Shown: positions 19,040 to 28,512, counted from the first letter of the stretch. The stretch: 64,000 nt of DNA from Fuerstiella marisgermanici (GCF_001983935.1 NZ_CP017641.1:4960001-5024000); one strand, 5' to 3'. Translations and numbers: made by a program. The notes: generated by a model not told the origin, from the sequence alone.

Positions 19040-19816
19040 ATGGCTACCAAAATCAGTGAAGATATCGTCGACGTCTGGATTGCGTTCAAAAAGGACCAAT
19101 CCGACCAGACTCTGCGTAATCGCCTGATGGAACGGTATCTACCACTGGTCAGATACAATGCAGAACGCGTGTGGGCCAAGCTACCGGAAGGCGTGGATCT
19201 TAACGATCTGATGTCCGCTGGCGTGTTTGGCCTGATGGATGCCATCGAAGCGTTCGACATGGAACGCGGCGTGAAGTTCGAAACCTACTGCGTGCCTCGT
19301 ATTCGAGGTGCCATGCTAGACGAACTTCGCACGATGGACTGGGTGCCTCGACTGGTCCGCAGCAAGGCCAGCAAGCTGGAAGCTGCTCGCAAAGCGGCTG
19401 TCGCCAAGACCGGCCGTCCACCGACGGATGCCGAACTGGCCAGCGAAATGGGCCTTGGGATTGGCGAGTTCGAAAAGCACAAGGCTGAGGCGTCCGCCAT
19501 TAATCTGGTGAGTCTCAACAAGAAGTGGTACGAAACGGACAGCTACAAGGACGTTCGCGAAGTCGACGTCCTGCAGGACGCCAAGGGTGAAGACCCGACA
19601 GACGGCATTCAAAAGCTGGACGTGATGAAGATCGTGACCAAAGGTCTAAACCGTAATGAACGGTTGATCATCATTCTGTATTACTACGAAGAACTGACGA
19701 TGAAGGAAATTGGTTCGACATTGGGCCTGTCGGAATCACGAGTCAGCCAGATGCATTCGAGCATCGTGAACCGGCTGAAGGAGCAATTAAACGGTCGCCG
19801 ACCGGAATTTAGTTAG
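19040..19816 (+). CDS. fliA: FliA/WhiG-family RNA polymerase sigma factor
   Basis: The product has 258 residues with the full sigma-28 layout. Region 2 is at ~25-95 (LMERYLPLVRYNAERVWAKL, DLMSAGVFGLMDAIEAFD, GVKFETYCVPRIRGAMLDEL with the following R-MDWVPR). Region 3 is at ~110-165 and region 4 at ~200-255 (NRNERLIIILYYYEELTMKE then IGSTLGLSESRVSQMH). It should direct RNA polymerase to flagellar class III promoters, and a flagellar operon begins at 60.5 kb. GGAGG lies just upstream of the ATG. I use the symbol fliA on domain grounds; other group 3 sigma factors of the same layout exist. Confidence 0.9.
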   Translation: MATKISEDIVDVWIAFKKDQSDQTLRNRLMERYLPLVRYNAERVWAKLPEGVDLNDLMSAGVFGLMDAIEAFDMERGVKFETYCVPRIRGAMLDELRTMDWVPRLVRSKASKLEAARKAAVAKTGRPPTDAELASEMGLGIGEFEKHKAEASAINLVSLNKKWYETDSYKDVREVDVLQDAKGEDPTDGIQKLDVMKIVTKGLNRNERLIIILYYYEELTMKEIGSTLGLSESRVSQMHSSIVNRLKEQLNGRRPEFS

Positions 19817-19904
19817 GCGAACGTCAGCCGTTCCAGCTTGAGGCTTCCAACCTCCGGTTGTTCGGCACCGCTGCGGCGAGAAGCCACAGCCACACCAAAA
19901 ACAC

Positions 19905-19940
19905 ATGAAGCCCGGCTTTTCAAAAAAGCCGGGCTTCTTC
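19905..19940 (+). terminator. Hairpin terminator after the sigma factor gene
   Basis: GAAGCCCGGCTTT (from 19907) pairs with AAAGCCGGGCTTC (ending 19937). The flanks CATG and CATG extend the symmetry. The T run after it is interrupted (TTC), so it may also serve the opposite strand. Confidence 0.75.
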
Positions 19941-20089
19941 ATGCGCCGTGCCATTTGACAACACGCCGTCAGATCGGCATCGTGTGGGCGGGAAAGCCCG
20001 TCCATTACTGGCATTGAGCCATCGGGCGAACTTTCACAAATTTCGCTTTTTCCGGTTAGACGCCTGCAAGGACGCCGTCTTGTCCTTTC

Positions 20090-20123
20090 AGATACGCCAA
20101 AAACCCGTCTTTTTGACGTATCT
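20090..20123. promoter_or_regulatory. 34-bp imperfect palindrome upstream of the ECF sigma gene
   Basis: AGATACGCCAAAAA (20090-20103) and TTTTTGACGTATCT (20110-20123) are inverted repeats matching at 13 of 14 positions around a 6-base centre. The element ends 47 bp before the ATG of the ECF sigma gene. It could be an operator for a dimeric regulator or a stable hairpin in the 5' leader. The rest of the 354-bp gap from 19817 shows only the hairpin at 19905. Confidence 0.55.
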
Positions 20124-20170
20124 TGCGGCGGAAAAAGACTTTCCTTCGCAAACGACAGGTGGGATCAGGA

Positions 20171-20692
20171 ATGGCCGAGGAACCGTCGACTGAGACGGAT
20201 TCGCTGGACGCATTGTACCGGGAACATAACCGGGAATTGTGGGCGATCTTTTATTCGCAGTGCAGCGATCCGGAACGCGCTTACGATGCGGTTCAGGAAG
20301 CGTTTCTGAAACTGCATTCTTATTCAGGAGAAGCAATTCGCGATCCGCGAGCGTGGCTGTTGCGAGTTGGTCAAAACTGGCTGCGAGATGTTGCGAGGCG
20401 AAAAAGCAGTAGTTGCAAATTAACGGCAACGCTGGACGAAATGTCGAATGATCGGTTTGCCCCGGAAGACATTCTTTCTTCCGATGAAAACCGCGAAGCC
20501 ATTCGAGACGCGTTGTTGATGATGTTGGAAGATGACCGCAAGGTCCTGGTGATGAAGTATTCACTGAGCTGGTCCTCGGCTCAGATGGCACGAGTGATGG
20601 ATTGTTCGGCCGCCGCAATCGATATGAGACTCTCACGAGCTCGACGCCGGCTGGCAGAACTACTGGAAGAACAGGGCTACCTCAATGAATGA
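20171..20692 (+). CDS. ECF-type RNA polymerase sigma factor
   Basis: From the ATG at 20171 (after TGGGATCAGGA) the product has 173 residues. Region 2 is at ~12-75 (LDALYREHNRELWAIFYSQC, then AYDAVQEAFLKLHSY and RAWLLRVGQNWLRDVARR). Region 4 is at ~110-165 (LEDDRKVLVMKYSLSWSSAQ, MDCSAAAIDMRLSRARRRL). This is the two-domain layout of extracytoplasmic-function sigma factors. The frame is open 16 codons further upstream, but that ATG overlaps the palindrome at 20090-20123 and has no better start signal. The last 8 bases overlap the next gene, which encodes a likely membrane partner. Confidence 0.9.
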   Translation: MAEEPSTETDSLDALYREHNRELWAIFYSQCSDPERAYDAVQEAFLKLHSYSGEAIRDPRAWLLRVGQNWLRDVARRKSSSCKLTATLDEMSNDRFAPEDILSSDENREAIRDALLMMLEDDRKVLVMKYSLSWSSAQMARVMDCSAAAIDMRLSRARRRLAELLEEQGYLNE

Positions 20693-21188
20693 CAAACCCA
20701 ACAACAAACTGCAGTTTTCTGACGACCAGATGGATCAACTCCTGACCACCTTCTACAAGTCAGAAATGCCCGCCCAACTGAACACTCTGCCGTCTTCATG
20801 GCCGCAGATCAAGGGCACGACGACATCGAAACAGCCTTCAACCGCTGGCGTTTCTTTAGCGACGGTCGCCCGTTCATCAGAATCGTCGGCTGTGCCAACC
20901 AGTCGTCGAGGTATCGCCGTGGCCGCTGCGACATTGGCCGCCTGCATGATGCTGTTTGTCACAAGTGGCACCAAGACAGACGTCGATGGGTCGCCCGGTA
21001 GCACGGTCGAAGTTCAGCCAGAAAACGGCTTGCTGGGACCCGAATTTATGAATGTCTCCGGCGAAGGCGACGCATCGACGAACGGCGTCATCGACGACAC
21101 CGGAACAACGCTCGACGAAACCGAAGGCGTGGACCTTTCGCCTGGCCCGGTTGCTCCTAACGTTGACAACGAAAAATCACGGAAGTGA
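20685..21188 (+). CDS. One-TM protein, possible anti-sigma partner of the ECF factor
   Basis: The product has 167 residues. The N-terminal ~80 residues are cytoplasmic in character (MNDKPNNKLQFSDDQMDQLL), followed by a single TM helix (RRGIAVAAATLAACMMLFVT, about residues 74-93) and an acidic Gly/Thr/Asp-rich exterior. The 8-bp overlap with the sigma gene implies translational coupling. Coupling plus topology suggests an anti-sigma factor, but I see no zinc anti-sigma motif (H-x3-C-x2-C), so this remains inference from context. Confidence 0.7.
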   Translation: MNDKPNNKLQFSDDQMDQLLTTFYKSEMPAQLNTLPSSWPQIKGTTTSKQPSTAGVSLATVARSSESSAVPTSRRGIAVAAATLAACMMLFVTSGTKTDVDGSPGSTVEVQPENGLLGPEFMNVSGEGDASTNGVIDDTGTTLDETEGVDLSPGPVAPNVDNEKSRK

Positions 21189-21214
21189 GCAGGCACGCAC
21201 AACAGCAGGTCTGC

Positions 21215-21252
21215 AAGCCCGGTCTCTCGCTGAGGGATCGGGCTTCTTTTTT
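21215..21252 (+). terminator. Rho-independent terminator of the ECF operon
   Basis: AAGCCCG (21215-21221) pairs with CGGGCTT (21239-21245), followed by C and six T. The loop can form a few additional pairs. Confidence 0.85.
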
Positions 21253-21488
21253 GCGCGAACACAAATTCCTCGGGGCGCCGGTGGGCTTGCCAATCGGCAT
21301 GGATTGAAGCTTGATGCGGTGGAGGAACGTGCGGCGCAAACTTCAGATTTAGCTTCCGCTTGAGACAGCGTTCAGGCAGCGACTCATACGCGGGGGCTTC
21401 GAATTGCAGAGTGACAAATGACGCGAGGACCGGGTTCTGATAGAAAATTGGGGCTCAACGTCCCGGTTTTTGAAGAGTCACAATCGCT
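21253..21488. other. Upstream region of the DUF1592 gene
   Basis: Together with the terminator this makes a 300-bp gap. No gene or repeat is visible; it presumably carries the promoter of the operon that starts at 21489. Confidence 0.35.
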
Positions 21489-24400
21489 ATGTCGCTCAAT
21501 CGTCTAAGTCTGTGGATCGTTTTTGTCCTCGTTCTGCTCACAGCGCATAGCCGGAATACGGCTGCGGACGAACAACGCGTGCTGCCCGTCACCGATGCGT
21601 CCTTTCAGAAAAGCGTCGCGCCGCTGTTGCAGACCTATTGTCAGGACTGTCACCGGCCGGACCTGGCAGAAGCCGACGTTGACCTCACGAACCTGAATTC
21701 ATTGGAGGACTTGCGAGACAAGATCGATACCTGGGTGCGTGTGCGAGCGATGCTGGATAGTCATCAGATGCCTCCGAACGACGCGCCGCAACCGAACGAT
21801 GTAGAGCGAGAAACATTACAGAACTGGGTCCGCCGTTTCCTGACTCAGGAAGCTCGCGCGATGGCGGGTGATCCGGGGCCGGTCGTGCTGCGGCGGCTGA
21901 GTAATGCCGAGTACAAGTATACGATTCAGGATCTAACGGGCGTTGCCGATTTGAATCCGGCGGCCGAATTTCCTGTTGATGGAGCAGCCGGGGAAGGTTT
22001 CACCAACGTGGGCAGTGGATTGGTGATGTCGCCGCAACTGGTCCGAAAATATCTGGACGCGGCAAAGCAGGTGTCGCAGCATGCCGCTCTGGTTCCGACG
22101 GGGATTCGGTTTTCCCCGTATACAAGTCAGCGAGATTTGACCGACGATTTGCTCGCAAAGATTCAAGCGTTCTACGCTCAATACACGACGACCGGCAGCG
22201 GGACAGAAGTGAATCTTCAGGGGATCCGCTTCGAAACCAATCAGGGTGGTGTTCTGCCAATCGCGGATTATCTCACAGCAACCGTCGTTGAACGCGACGC
22301 CTTGCTGTCCGGTCGAAAAACTCTGGAACAGGTAGCCACTGACCGACAACTCAGCCCCGTCTATCTGAAGCGGCTATGGAGTGTGTTGACGTCGAAGGAC
22401 AGGCAACTCGGCTTCCTGCTGCAGCAGGTTCGCACGCGGTGGAAAAATCTGACGCCAGACCAGGTGCCGCAGCTTGTCACCTTCATTGAACAGTGGCAAC
22501 CGGAATTGTGGAAGTTCAATGTCGTCGGGCACGTGGGCCGTGAAGGCGCTCCTGCATCCTGGCTGGAAGCCGTGACGCCGGTAGTCGAACGGCGTGAATT
22601 CCGCGTGCCGCTGCCTGCAACTGCAGAAGGGCGTGATGTCGTCGTCCGACTGATCGCTGGCGATGCAGATGGTGAACAGGAACACGACTTTGTGAGATGG
22701 CAGAACGCTCGGATTGAACGCACCGGCCAGCCGCCCGTACCGCTTCGCGACGTCCAGAACCTTCATCAGCAGATGCTGCTCGTCCGCAAACAATTTCTGG
22801 CACAATTGCCCGCCTACCTGAAAGCCGTGGCAGAATTGGAAACCGGAAAACCGCTTTCGCAAGTAGCAAAGGAAGCCGATCTTCCGGCGTCGTTGCTGAC
22901 TGCTGCCGCGAACTTTATCGGAGTCAACGCGGGCGGTCCGGTGAAAGTTCAGGGGCATTTCACACAAAAGCTGTCGCCGGGAGAGTACGACTTCATCACA
23001 GGTTGGGGCTTTCCTCAGACGCCATCCATCATGGCCAACTCTTCCGACAAAGAGGTCCGGATTCCTGGCGTTGCTCGACCACATTCACTCTTACTGCACC
23101 CGTCTGTCACCAACTTTGTGGCGTTGGGCTGGCAAAGCCCGATCTCTAGGCGAGTTCAGATCAAAGCCACGGTCGCGGACGCTCACGATACATGCGGCAA
23201 TGGTTTTGAATGGTGGGTCGAGCATCGTCATGGCACGGCGTCGCAGTTTCTGATTCATGGATCTGTCGCCAGTGGTGGTGAAGCCGAGTTGCCGGCTACG
23301 ACGCTAACGGTGGCTCCGGGCGAATTGCTGTCAGTTATAATTGGGCCGGGCCAGAACGATCATGTCTGCGACCTCACGGATGTGCGGTTCACGATCACTG
23401 AATTAGACGGTGCGAGGCGTGAGTGGGATGCGTCGGCCGAGGTTTCACCGAATTTGCTTGCTGCCAATCCGCACGCGGACCGTCATGGGCACGATGGGAT
23501 CTGGCACTTCTACGAAGGTCCGCTGACCTCACTTCCAGGCAGCGGCGATTCGCCAGCGACTGCCCCAACGGGCTCGCTACTGGCGCGTTGGCGCGATGAG
23601 GTATCTGATCGGGATGTGTTGGTCGAACAGCTAATGGCACTGGTAGAAGGGGCACCGCCGGCCGACGATCAAACGAGTTCGCCGGACGGGCAGCTTTACG
23701 GAATTCTGCACACGTTCCCGATTCCCCACGACGCCGTCTCGCTAGACAACACAACGCCGGATCCTCGCTTTGGAACGCATCCGCGAGGAGCCGCAATTGA
23801 TTCGCATGACCTAGTCGTACAGGCACCGGCGTCGCTGGAGTTTCTGATTCCTGCTGCCTTCGCAGATGGCGAACTGGTTGTCACAGGGACGTTCGACGGA
23901 CATTCGGGCATAGCGGGCATAGCGGGCATAACGCAGTTGCATGTCACAGCAGAAGTGGTCGCAACTGATTCCCAGACGCCGGCATCTTCGGCGGACACTC
24001 CTGTGGCCTCTGTACCATCAACAAGTCCACTCATCTGTGCACCGGACGAGGCGGCTCGACAAAAACTTAACGCTGCGTTAGCCGAATTCCGTGAACTGTT
24101 TCCGCTGGCTCTGTGTTACACGCGCATTGTGCCAGTGGATGAGGCCGTCACCGCAACACTGTTTCATCGCGAAGACGAACTGTTTCAACAGTTGATGCTT
24201 GATGACGCTCAGACCGCAGAGCTAAACCGGTTGTGGGATGAACTGCTTTATGTCAGCGAGGAACCTCTGAAGATGGTGGTATCGCTGGAGCAGATTCGCG
24301 AATTTGCTACACAGGATCGTCCGGATGCAGTGGGGCCCTGGGATCGCATGAAGCCAGCTGTCCAGGCACGTGCCGATGCCTTCCGAGAACAAATGAAGGC

Positions 24401-25649
24401 AATCGAACCAATTCACGTTTCCGCCGTCGTCAAGTTGGCCGATCGCGCTTGGCGGCGGCCGCTGAAGCAGGACGAACAACGAGCGCTTTATAAGCTGTAT
24501 CAAACGTTGCGGGACGAAAGCATTCCGCATACCGAAGCCATACGTCTGCTGATCGCTCGCGTGCTCACGTCGCCCGACTTTCTATATCGTCGTGAATCTC
24601 CGGCGATCGGAAGCCAACCCACCGAAGTCACCGATCCGGAACTGGCGAGCCGGTTAAGTTACTTTTTATGGTCCACGCTGCCCGACGCAGAACTCAGGCA
24701 ACTGGCCGATGCCAACCAGCTCACCGCTTCGCCCGACAATCAGCACCTTCTTCAACAGACACGTCGACTGCTCAAAGATCAGCGAACCCGACGTCTGGCC
24801 ATTCACTTCGCCTGCCAATGGCTGCATCTTCGTGACTTCGATCAGAACAACGATAAGAACGAAGCTTTGTATCCCGAATTCGCCGACCTCCGTGGCGCGA
24901 TGTATGAAGAGACGGTACGATTTTTCGAAGACATGTTCCGAAACAATGGTTCGTTGCTGGACCTCTTGAACGCCGACCATACGTTTTTAAATGCAGCCCT
25001 GGCAAAGCACTACGGCATCGAAGGCGTTAACGGCACGGGATGGCAGCGAGTGACCGATGTGTCGCCACAGGGGCGGGGCGGAATTCTGGCTATGGCAACG
25101 GTGCTCGCCAGTCAGTCCGGAGCGTCTCGGACCAGCCCAATTCTGCGGGGCAATTGGGTTTCAGAAACGCTGCTGGGCGAACGTTTACCCCGTCCTCCGC
25201 CGGGCATCCCGCAGTTGCCTGATGCCGTCCCGGCGGGACTCACCGCGCGCCAGTTGATCGAACGTCACAGTTCGGATGCAGCCTGTGCGAAATGCCACGA
25301 GCGGATTGATCCGTACGGATTTGCGTTGGAGCAATACGACGCTCTGGGGCGTCTGCGGCCTACGGCGGTGGACACCAAAACGACGCTGTTCGAAGGCCTG
25401 CCGATTGATGGCCTGGACGGTCTGCGCAACTACCTTCTAACGGACCGCCGTGATGATGTGCTGCGACAATTCTGCCGAAAACTGCTGGGCTACGCTCTGG
25501 CCCGCGAAGTCCGTTTGTCGGACGAACCGTTGCTGGACGACATGCTGACTCAGCTTTCCTCGCACGATTATCGATTCCATACAGCAGTTGAAACGATCGT
25601 GCAGAGTTCGCAATTCCGCCGCATCCGACCGAAGGTTGTGGCCGAATGA
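21489..25649 (+). CDS. Planctomycete cytochrome-like protein with DUF1587-DUF1592-DUF1588-DUF1585
   Basis: The product has 1386 residues and a signal peptide (LSLWIVFVLVLLTAHS). A cytochrome c-like motif C-Q-D-C-H lies at residues 51-55. DUF1587 follows at ~118-180 (LRRLSNAEYKYTIQDLTGVA). The C-terminal third carries DUF1595/DUF1592 (LADRAWRRPLKQDEQRALYK, ASRLSYFLWSTLPDAELRQL), DUF1588 (ILRGNWVSETLLGERLPRPP) with a second CxxCH (C-A-K-C-H at 1266-1270, then ERIDPYGFALEQYD), and DUF1585 at the end. A ~600-residue middle region, unusually long, includes carbohydrate-binding-like beta stretches. These proteins are exported and predicted to bind haem. They pair with DUF1552 proteins, and the DUF1552 gene follows 69 bp downstream. 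The reaction is not established. Confidence 0.93.
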   Translation: MSLNRLSLWIVFVLVLLTAHSRNTAADEQRVLPVTDASFQKSVAPLLQTYCQDCHRPDLAEADVDLTNLNSLEDLRDKIDTWVRVRAMLDSHQMPPNDAPQPNDVERETLQNWVRRFLTQEARAMAGDPGPVVLRRLSNAEYKYTIQDLTGVADLNPAAEFPVDGAAGEGFTNVGSGLVMSPQLVRKYLDAAKQVSQHAALVPTGIRFSPYTSQRDLTDDLLAKIQAFYAQYTTTGSGTEVNLQGIRFETNQGGVLPIADYLTATVVERDALLSGRKTLEQVATDRQLSPVYLKRLWSVLTSKDRQLGFLLQQVRTRWKNLTPDQVPQLVTFIEQWQPELWKFNVVGHVGREGAPASWLEAVTPVVERREFRVPLPATAEGRDVVVRLIAGDADGEQEHDFVRWQNARIERTGQPPVPLRDVQNLHQQMLLVRKQFLAQLPAYLKAVAELETGKPLSQVAKEADLPASLLTAAANFIGVNAGGPVKVQGHFTQKLSPGEYDFITGWGFPQTPSIMANSSDKEVRIPGVARPHSLLLHPSVTNFVALGWQSPISRRVQIKATVADAHDTCGNGFEWWVEHRHGTASQFLIHGSVASGGEAELPATTLTVAPGELLSVIIGPGQNDHVCDLTDVRFTITELDGARREWDASAEVSPNLLAANPHADRHGHDGIWHFYEGPLTSLPGSGDSPATAPTGSLLARWRDEVSDRDVLVEQLMALVEGAPPADDQTSSPDGQLYGILHTFPIPHDAVSLDNTTPDPRFGTHPRGAAIDSHDLVVQAPASLEFLIPAAFADGELVVTGTFDGHSGIAGIAGITQLHVTAEVVATDSQTPASSADTPVASVPSTSPLICAPDEAARQKLNAALAEFRELFPLALCYTRIVPVDEAVTATLFHREDELFQQLMLDDAQTAELNRLWDELLYVSEEPLKMVVSLEQIREFATQDRPDAVGPWDRMKPAVQARADAFREQMKAIEPIHVSAVVKLADRAWRRPLKQDEQRALYKLYQTLRDESIPHTEAIRLLIARVLTSPDFLYRRESPAIGSQPTEVTDPELASRLSYFLWSTLPDAELRQLADANQLTASPDNQHLLQQTRRLLKDQRTRRLAIHFACQWLHLRDFDQNNDKNEALYPEFADLRGAMYEETVRFFEDMFRNNGSLLDLLNADHTFLNAALAKHYGIEGVNGTGWQRVTDVSPQGRGGILAMATVLASQSGASRTSPILRGNWVSETLLGERLPRPPPGIPQLPDAVPAGLTARQLIERHSSDAACAKCHERIDPYGFALEQYDALGRLRPTAVDTKTTLFEGLPIDGLDGLRNYLLTDRRDDVLRQFCRKLLGYALAREVRLSDEPLLDDMLTQLSSHDYRFHTAVETIVQSSQFRRIRPKVVAE

Positions 25650-25718
25650 CGGCATGATCATTTATACTGAAACCCAACACGCCGCCCTAATTCTCCCCAC
25701 GTTACAGCAAGCCTTGCC

Positions 25719-27023
25719 ATGACTATGTATCAGGTTTCCCGACGAACAGTGTTGCGAGGTCTTGGAGTCAGCATGGCGCTGCCGTGGCTCGAATCTCAGG
25801 CCGTTTGGGGTGACGAATCCCCCGCCAGACAAACGGGTAGCCAGGCACCAACACGCATGGCCATTCTGTTTTCCGGGTGCGGCTTTCACAAGCAGGAATG
25901 GTGGGCCAAAGGCGAAGGGCCAGACATGGAACTTGGCCGCGTGCTGCACCCGCTGAATGACTATCGCGATCGAATGGTGTTTATTCGCGGCTTGTACAAT
26001 GCCGAGGCGCTGAAGGGCAACATTCACAGTTCACAAACCGGCAACCTGCTGTCTGGTGCGCCATTGGCTTCCGGCGGAACCATCCGCAGCGGAACCAGCG
26101 TCGATCAGTTAGTGGCTCAAGAGATCGGTCGCCAGACAAAACTGCCCAGCCTGGTACTGGGTTGCGAAAAGGCGAACCCTTCGGTCCACAAAAACTACTC
26201 GATGCTTTACAGCTCGCACATTTCCTGGTCCAGCCCCACCACGCCAACACCGCTGGAAGTGTATCCCGCTTTGGCTTTCGATTCGCTCTTCCGCGAAACA
26301 GCGTCGCGTGGTGACAAGAGTGTTCTGGATGCCGTGTTGGAAGACGCTCGCGATTTTCGTCGCAGTGTGAGTTCTCTGGATCAACAGAAGCTGGACGAGT
26401 ACCTAAATTCCGTCCGCGAGGTCGAACAGCGACTGGATCAGGCTCATCAACGAGGCGAACTGCAGGGCTGGCGACCAACGCTCACTAAACCGAATATCGC
26501 TCGGCCCCAGGACGGATACCCTCAGGACATCGTCGAACACATGCGGCTGATGTGCGACATTCTGGTCCTCGCCTTCCAAACCGACACAACTCGCGTGTGC
26601 ACGCTCAAGCTGAACAACGACCACGGCACGCTAAGGTTCCCTCATCTGGGTGTCGACTACATGATTCATCACCTGCTGTCGCATAACGACACCGACGACT
26701 GGTTGAAGGTCAATCAGTTCTTTCTGGAGCAGGTGCAGTATCTGGCAAAGCGAATGGACGCCACCCAGGAGGGCGATCGCCCCCTGTTGGACAACAGCAT
26801 GTTGATGCTTTGTTCGAGCATGCTGAACGGGCACCACGACGCAACCCAACTGCCAGTCGTGATGTTGGGCGGTGGCGGAGGTCGCATCAAAGGCGGTCAG
26901 AACCTGGACTATCTGGAAAACTCAAACCGCCAGATGAGTCGATTGTATCTTAGCATGATGGACAAAATGGGCGTGCACGCGAAGACATTCGGCGACGCGA
27001 CGGAGCCACTCGACCAGGTATAG
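25719..27023 (+). CDS. DUF1552 protein, Tat-exported
   Basis: The product has 434 residues. The N-terminus has a twin-arginine-type signal (VSRRTVLRGLGVSMALPWLE). The body matches DUF1552: ARMAILFSGCGF-like opening (TRMAILFSGCGFHKQEWW), IRSGTSVDQLVAQEIG, YSSHISWSSPTTPTPLEVYP, and near the end LLDNSMLMLCSSMLNGHHD and GGGGGRIKGGQNLDY. Members are exported partners of DUF1592/DUF1588 cytochrome-like proteins and lie next to them in planctomycete genomes, as here. A second in-frame ATG at 25725 is also possible. No catalytic role has been assigned that I know of. Confidence 0.93.
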   Translation: MTMYQVSRRTVLRGLGVSMALPWLESQAVWGDESPARQTGSQAPTRMAILFSGCGFHKQEWWAKGEGPDMELGRVLHPLNDYRDRMVFIRGLYNAEALKGNIHSSQTGNLLSGAPLASGGTIRSGTSVDQLVAQEIGRQTKLPSLVLGCEKANPSVHKNYSMLYSSHISWSSPTTPTPLEVYPALAFDSLFRETASRGDKSVLDAVLEDARDFRRSVSSLDQQKLDEYLNSVREVEQRLDQAHQRGELQGWRPTLTKPNIARPQDGYPQDIVEHMRLMCDILVLAFQTDTTRVCTLKLNNDHGTLRFPHLGVDYMIHHLLSHNDTDDWLKVNQFFLEQVQYLAKRMDATQEGDRPLLDNSMLMLCSSMLNGHHDATQLPVVMLGGGGGRIKGGQNLDYLENSNRQMSRLYLSMMDKMGVHAKTFGDATEPLDQV

Positions 27024-27137
27024 CGATCTCGTATTCAGGCAGATCCGAAAACCACTGAACCGATCGCGCGAGACTACTGCCGCGTCAACAGCCTTAACAC
27101 GCTTGAGCATCTGCCGACCAGACTAGAACCTGATCCG

Positions 27138-28505
27138 TCAGTTACTGGTTGCGGACGTCTGCCAGGCTTCGAACGTGCTGGCCAAATCCGCAACGCGTTC
27201 AGGATTCGCGCTGGCGAGGTTGTTTGATTCGCTAAGGTCTGACTTCAGATTGAATAGCTGCCACGGTTGGCTCGGTTTCTCACGCACGATCTTCCAGTCA
27301 CCACTTCGCAGCGCCGCGTGCTTTCGATAGGCGAAAAAGAACGACTTATGCGGTGACTTCGCACCTTCTGTGAGAACCGGCAAGGGGTCTCGCCCATCCA
27401 GCACAACATCGTCCGGCAGCGGTTTGCCAGCCAGTTTTGCACATGCCACCAGTACGTCAGGCGACCACAGTGGTTCGGCAAGAACGCTCCCGGCTTTGAT
27501 CCGGCCTGGCCAGCGAACCATCGCGGGAACTCGCAGCCCGCCTTCCCAGCACGTGACACCGCCGGAACGCAGCGGAGCGTTCGAACCGATGTCGAGACCT
27601 TTTCGCCCCAGCCGGAAAGCTCCGTTGTCCGAGTAGAAAAACACGAACGTGTTGGCGTCCTGTCCGGCTTCTGTGACTGATGCCAGCACTCGACCGATCG
27701 CCTCGTCCAACGCGGTAATGACGGCACAGTAGCGCCGGTAAGGATCGGGTTCGTCCGGCGTCCAGCCGTATTCAGCAAACGCTCGATCCGTGGCCTGCCA
27801 TCGATTGGGTTGTCCGGGCTGTTTGTTTTTCGCATTCGGAAAATGCGGAGCGTTGAACGGCAGGTAGCAGAACCATGGTGCGTCGGAAGCTGAACGTTCT
27901 TTTATAAATGAAATCGCTGAATCAGCGAACAGGTCGGTCGAGTAAGTCCCATCGGCCTGCAGTTCTTCCGTATCGTCGAACAGATCGTGTTTGCCGTTGT
28001 AGATATGGTGGACATAGTCGATGTTGCCGGAGGCGTGGCCGATGAATCTGTCGAACCCTCGTTCCGTCGGCCGTGATCCTTCTGCGAATCCGATATTCCA
28101 CTTTCCGAAACACCCCGTGGCATAGGGTACGTCACCGGTCTTCAGGATCTGCGGGATCAGAACTTCATCCTGGTTCAGTCCAACCCCGTAGTTGCCTTTT
28201 AAGCCCGCCAGTTGGTCGACGAGACCGTGTCGCTGAGGAATCCGGCCCGTCAGCAAACACGCGCGCGAAACAGTGCATGTGGGCGACGCCGTGTAGAAGC
28301 TCGTAAGCCGAGCACTCTGCGTGGCCAGCCGATCGATATTCGGTGTCCGCACAACGGACTCTGGGTTGTAGCACCGCAGATCGCCATAGCCGAGGTTGTC
28401 GGCCGTGATCAACAGAATGTTGGGCGGTGAGCTGTCGGCCGCGTGTGATGCGCCGCACGTCAGCAAAACCAGGCAAATCTGCAGGGCATATTTCAGAGAC
28501 ATCAT
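27138..28505 (-). CDS. Secreted sulfatase with variant C-T-V-S-R signature
   Basis: From the ATG at 28503-28505 the product has 455 residues. This start lies just after the RraA stop and is preceded by AAGG; the frame extends 10 codons further, but that would overlap RraA. It has a signal peptide (LQICLVLLTCGASHAA), NILLITADNLGYGDLRCY, GKWNIGF, and FFYSDNGAF, as in the GALNS/arylsulfatase A branch. The modification signature reads C-T-V-S-R rather than C-x-P-S-R, so the conserved Pro is Val. Whether the Cys is converted to formylglycine is therefore open. The gene lies 7 bp downstream of the RraA-family gene and is probably co-transcribed with it. Confidence 0.9.
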   Translation of the reverse strand: MMSLKYALQICLVLLTCGASHAADSSPPNILLITADNLGYGDLRCYNPESVVRTPNIDRLATQSARLTSFYTASPTCTVSRACLLTGRIPQRHGLVDQLAGLKGNYGVGLNQDEVLIPQILKTGDVPYATGCFGKWNIGFAEGSRPTERGFDRFIGHASGNIDYVHHIYNGKHDLFDDTEELQADGTYSTDLFADSAISFIKERSASDAPWFCYLPFNAPHFPNAKNKQPGQPNRWQATDRAFAEYGWTPDEPDPYRRYCAVITALDEAIGRVLASVTEAGQDANTFVFFYSDNGAFRLGRKGLDIGSNAPLRSGGVTCWEGGLRVPAMVRWPGRIKAGSVLAEPLWSPDVLVACAKLAGKPLPDDVVLDGRDPLPVLTEGAKSPHKSFFFAYRKHAALRSGDWKIVREKPSQPWQLFNLKSDLSESNNLASANPERVADLASTFEAWQTSATSN

Positions 28506-28512
28506 GACAACC

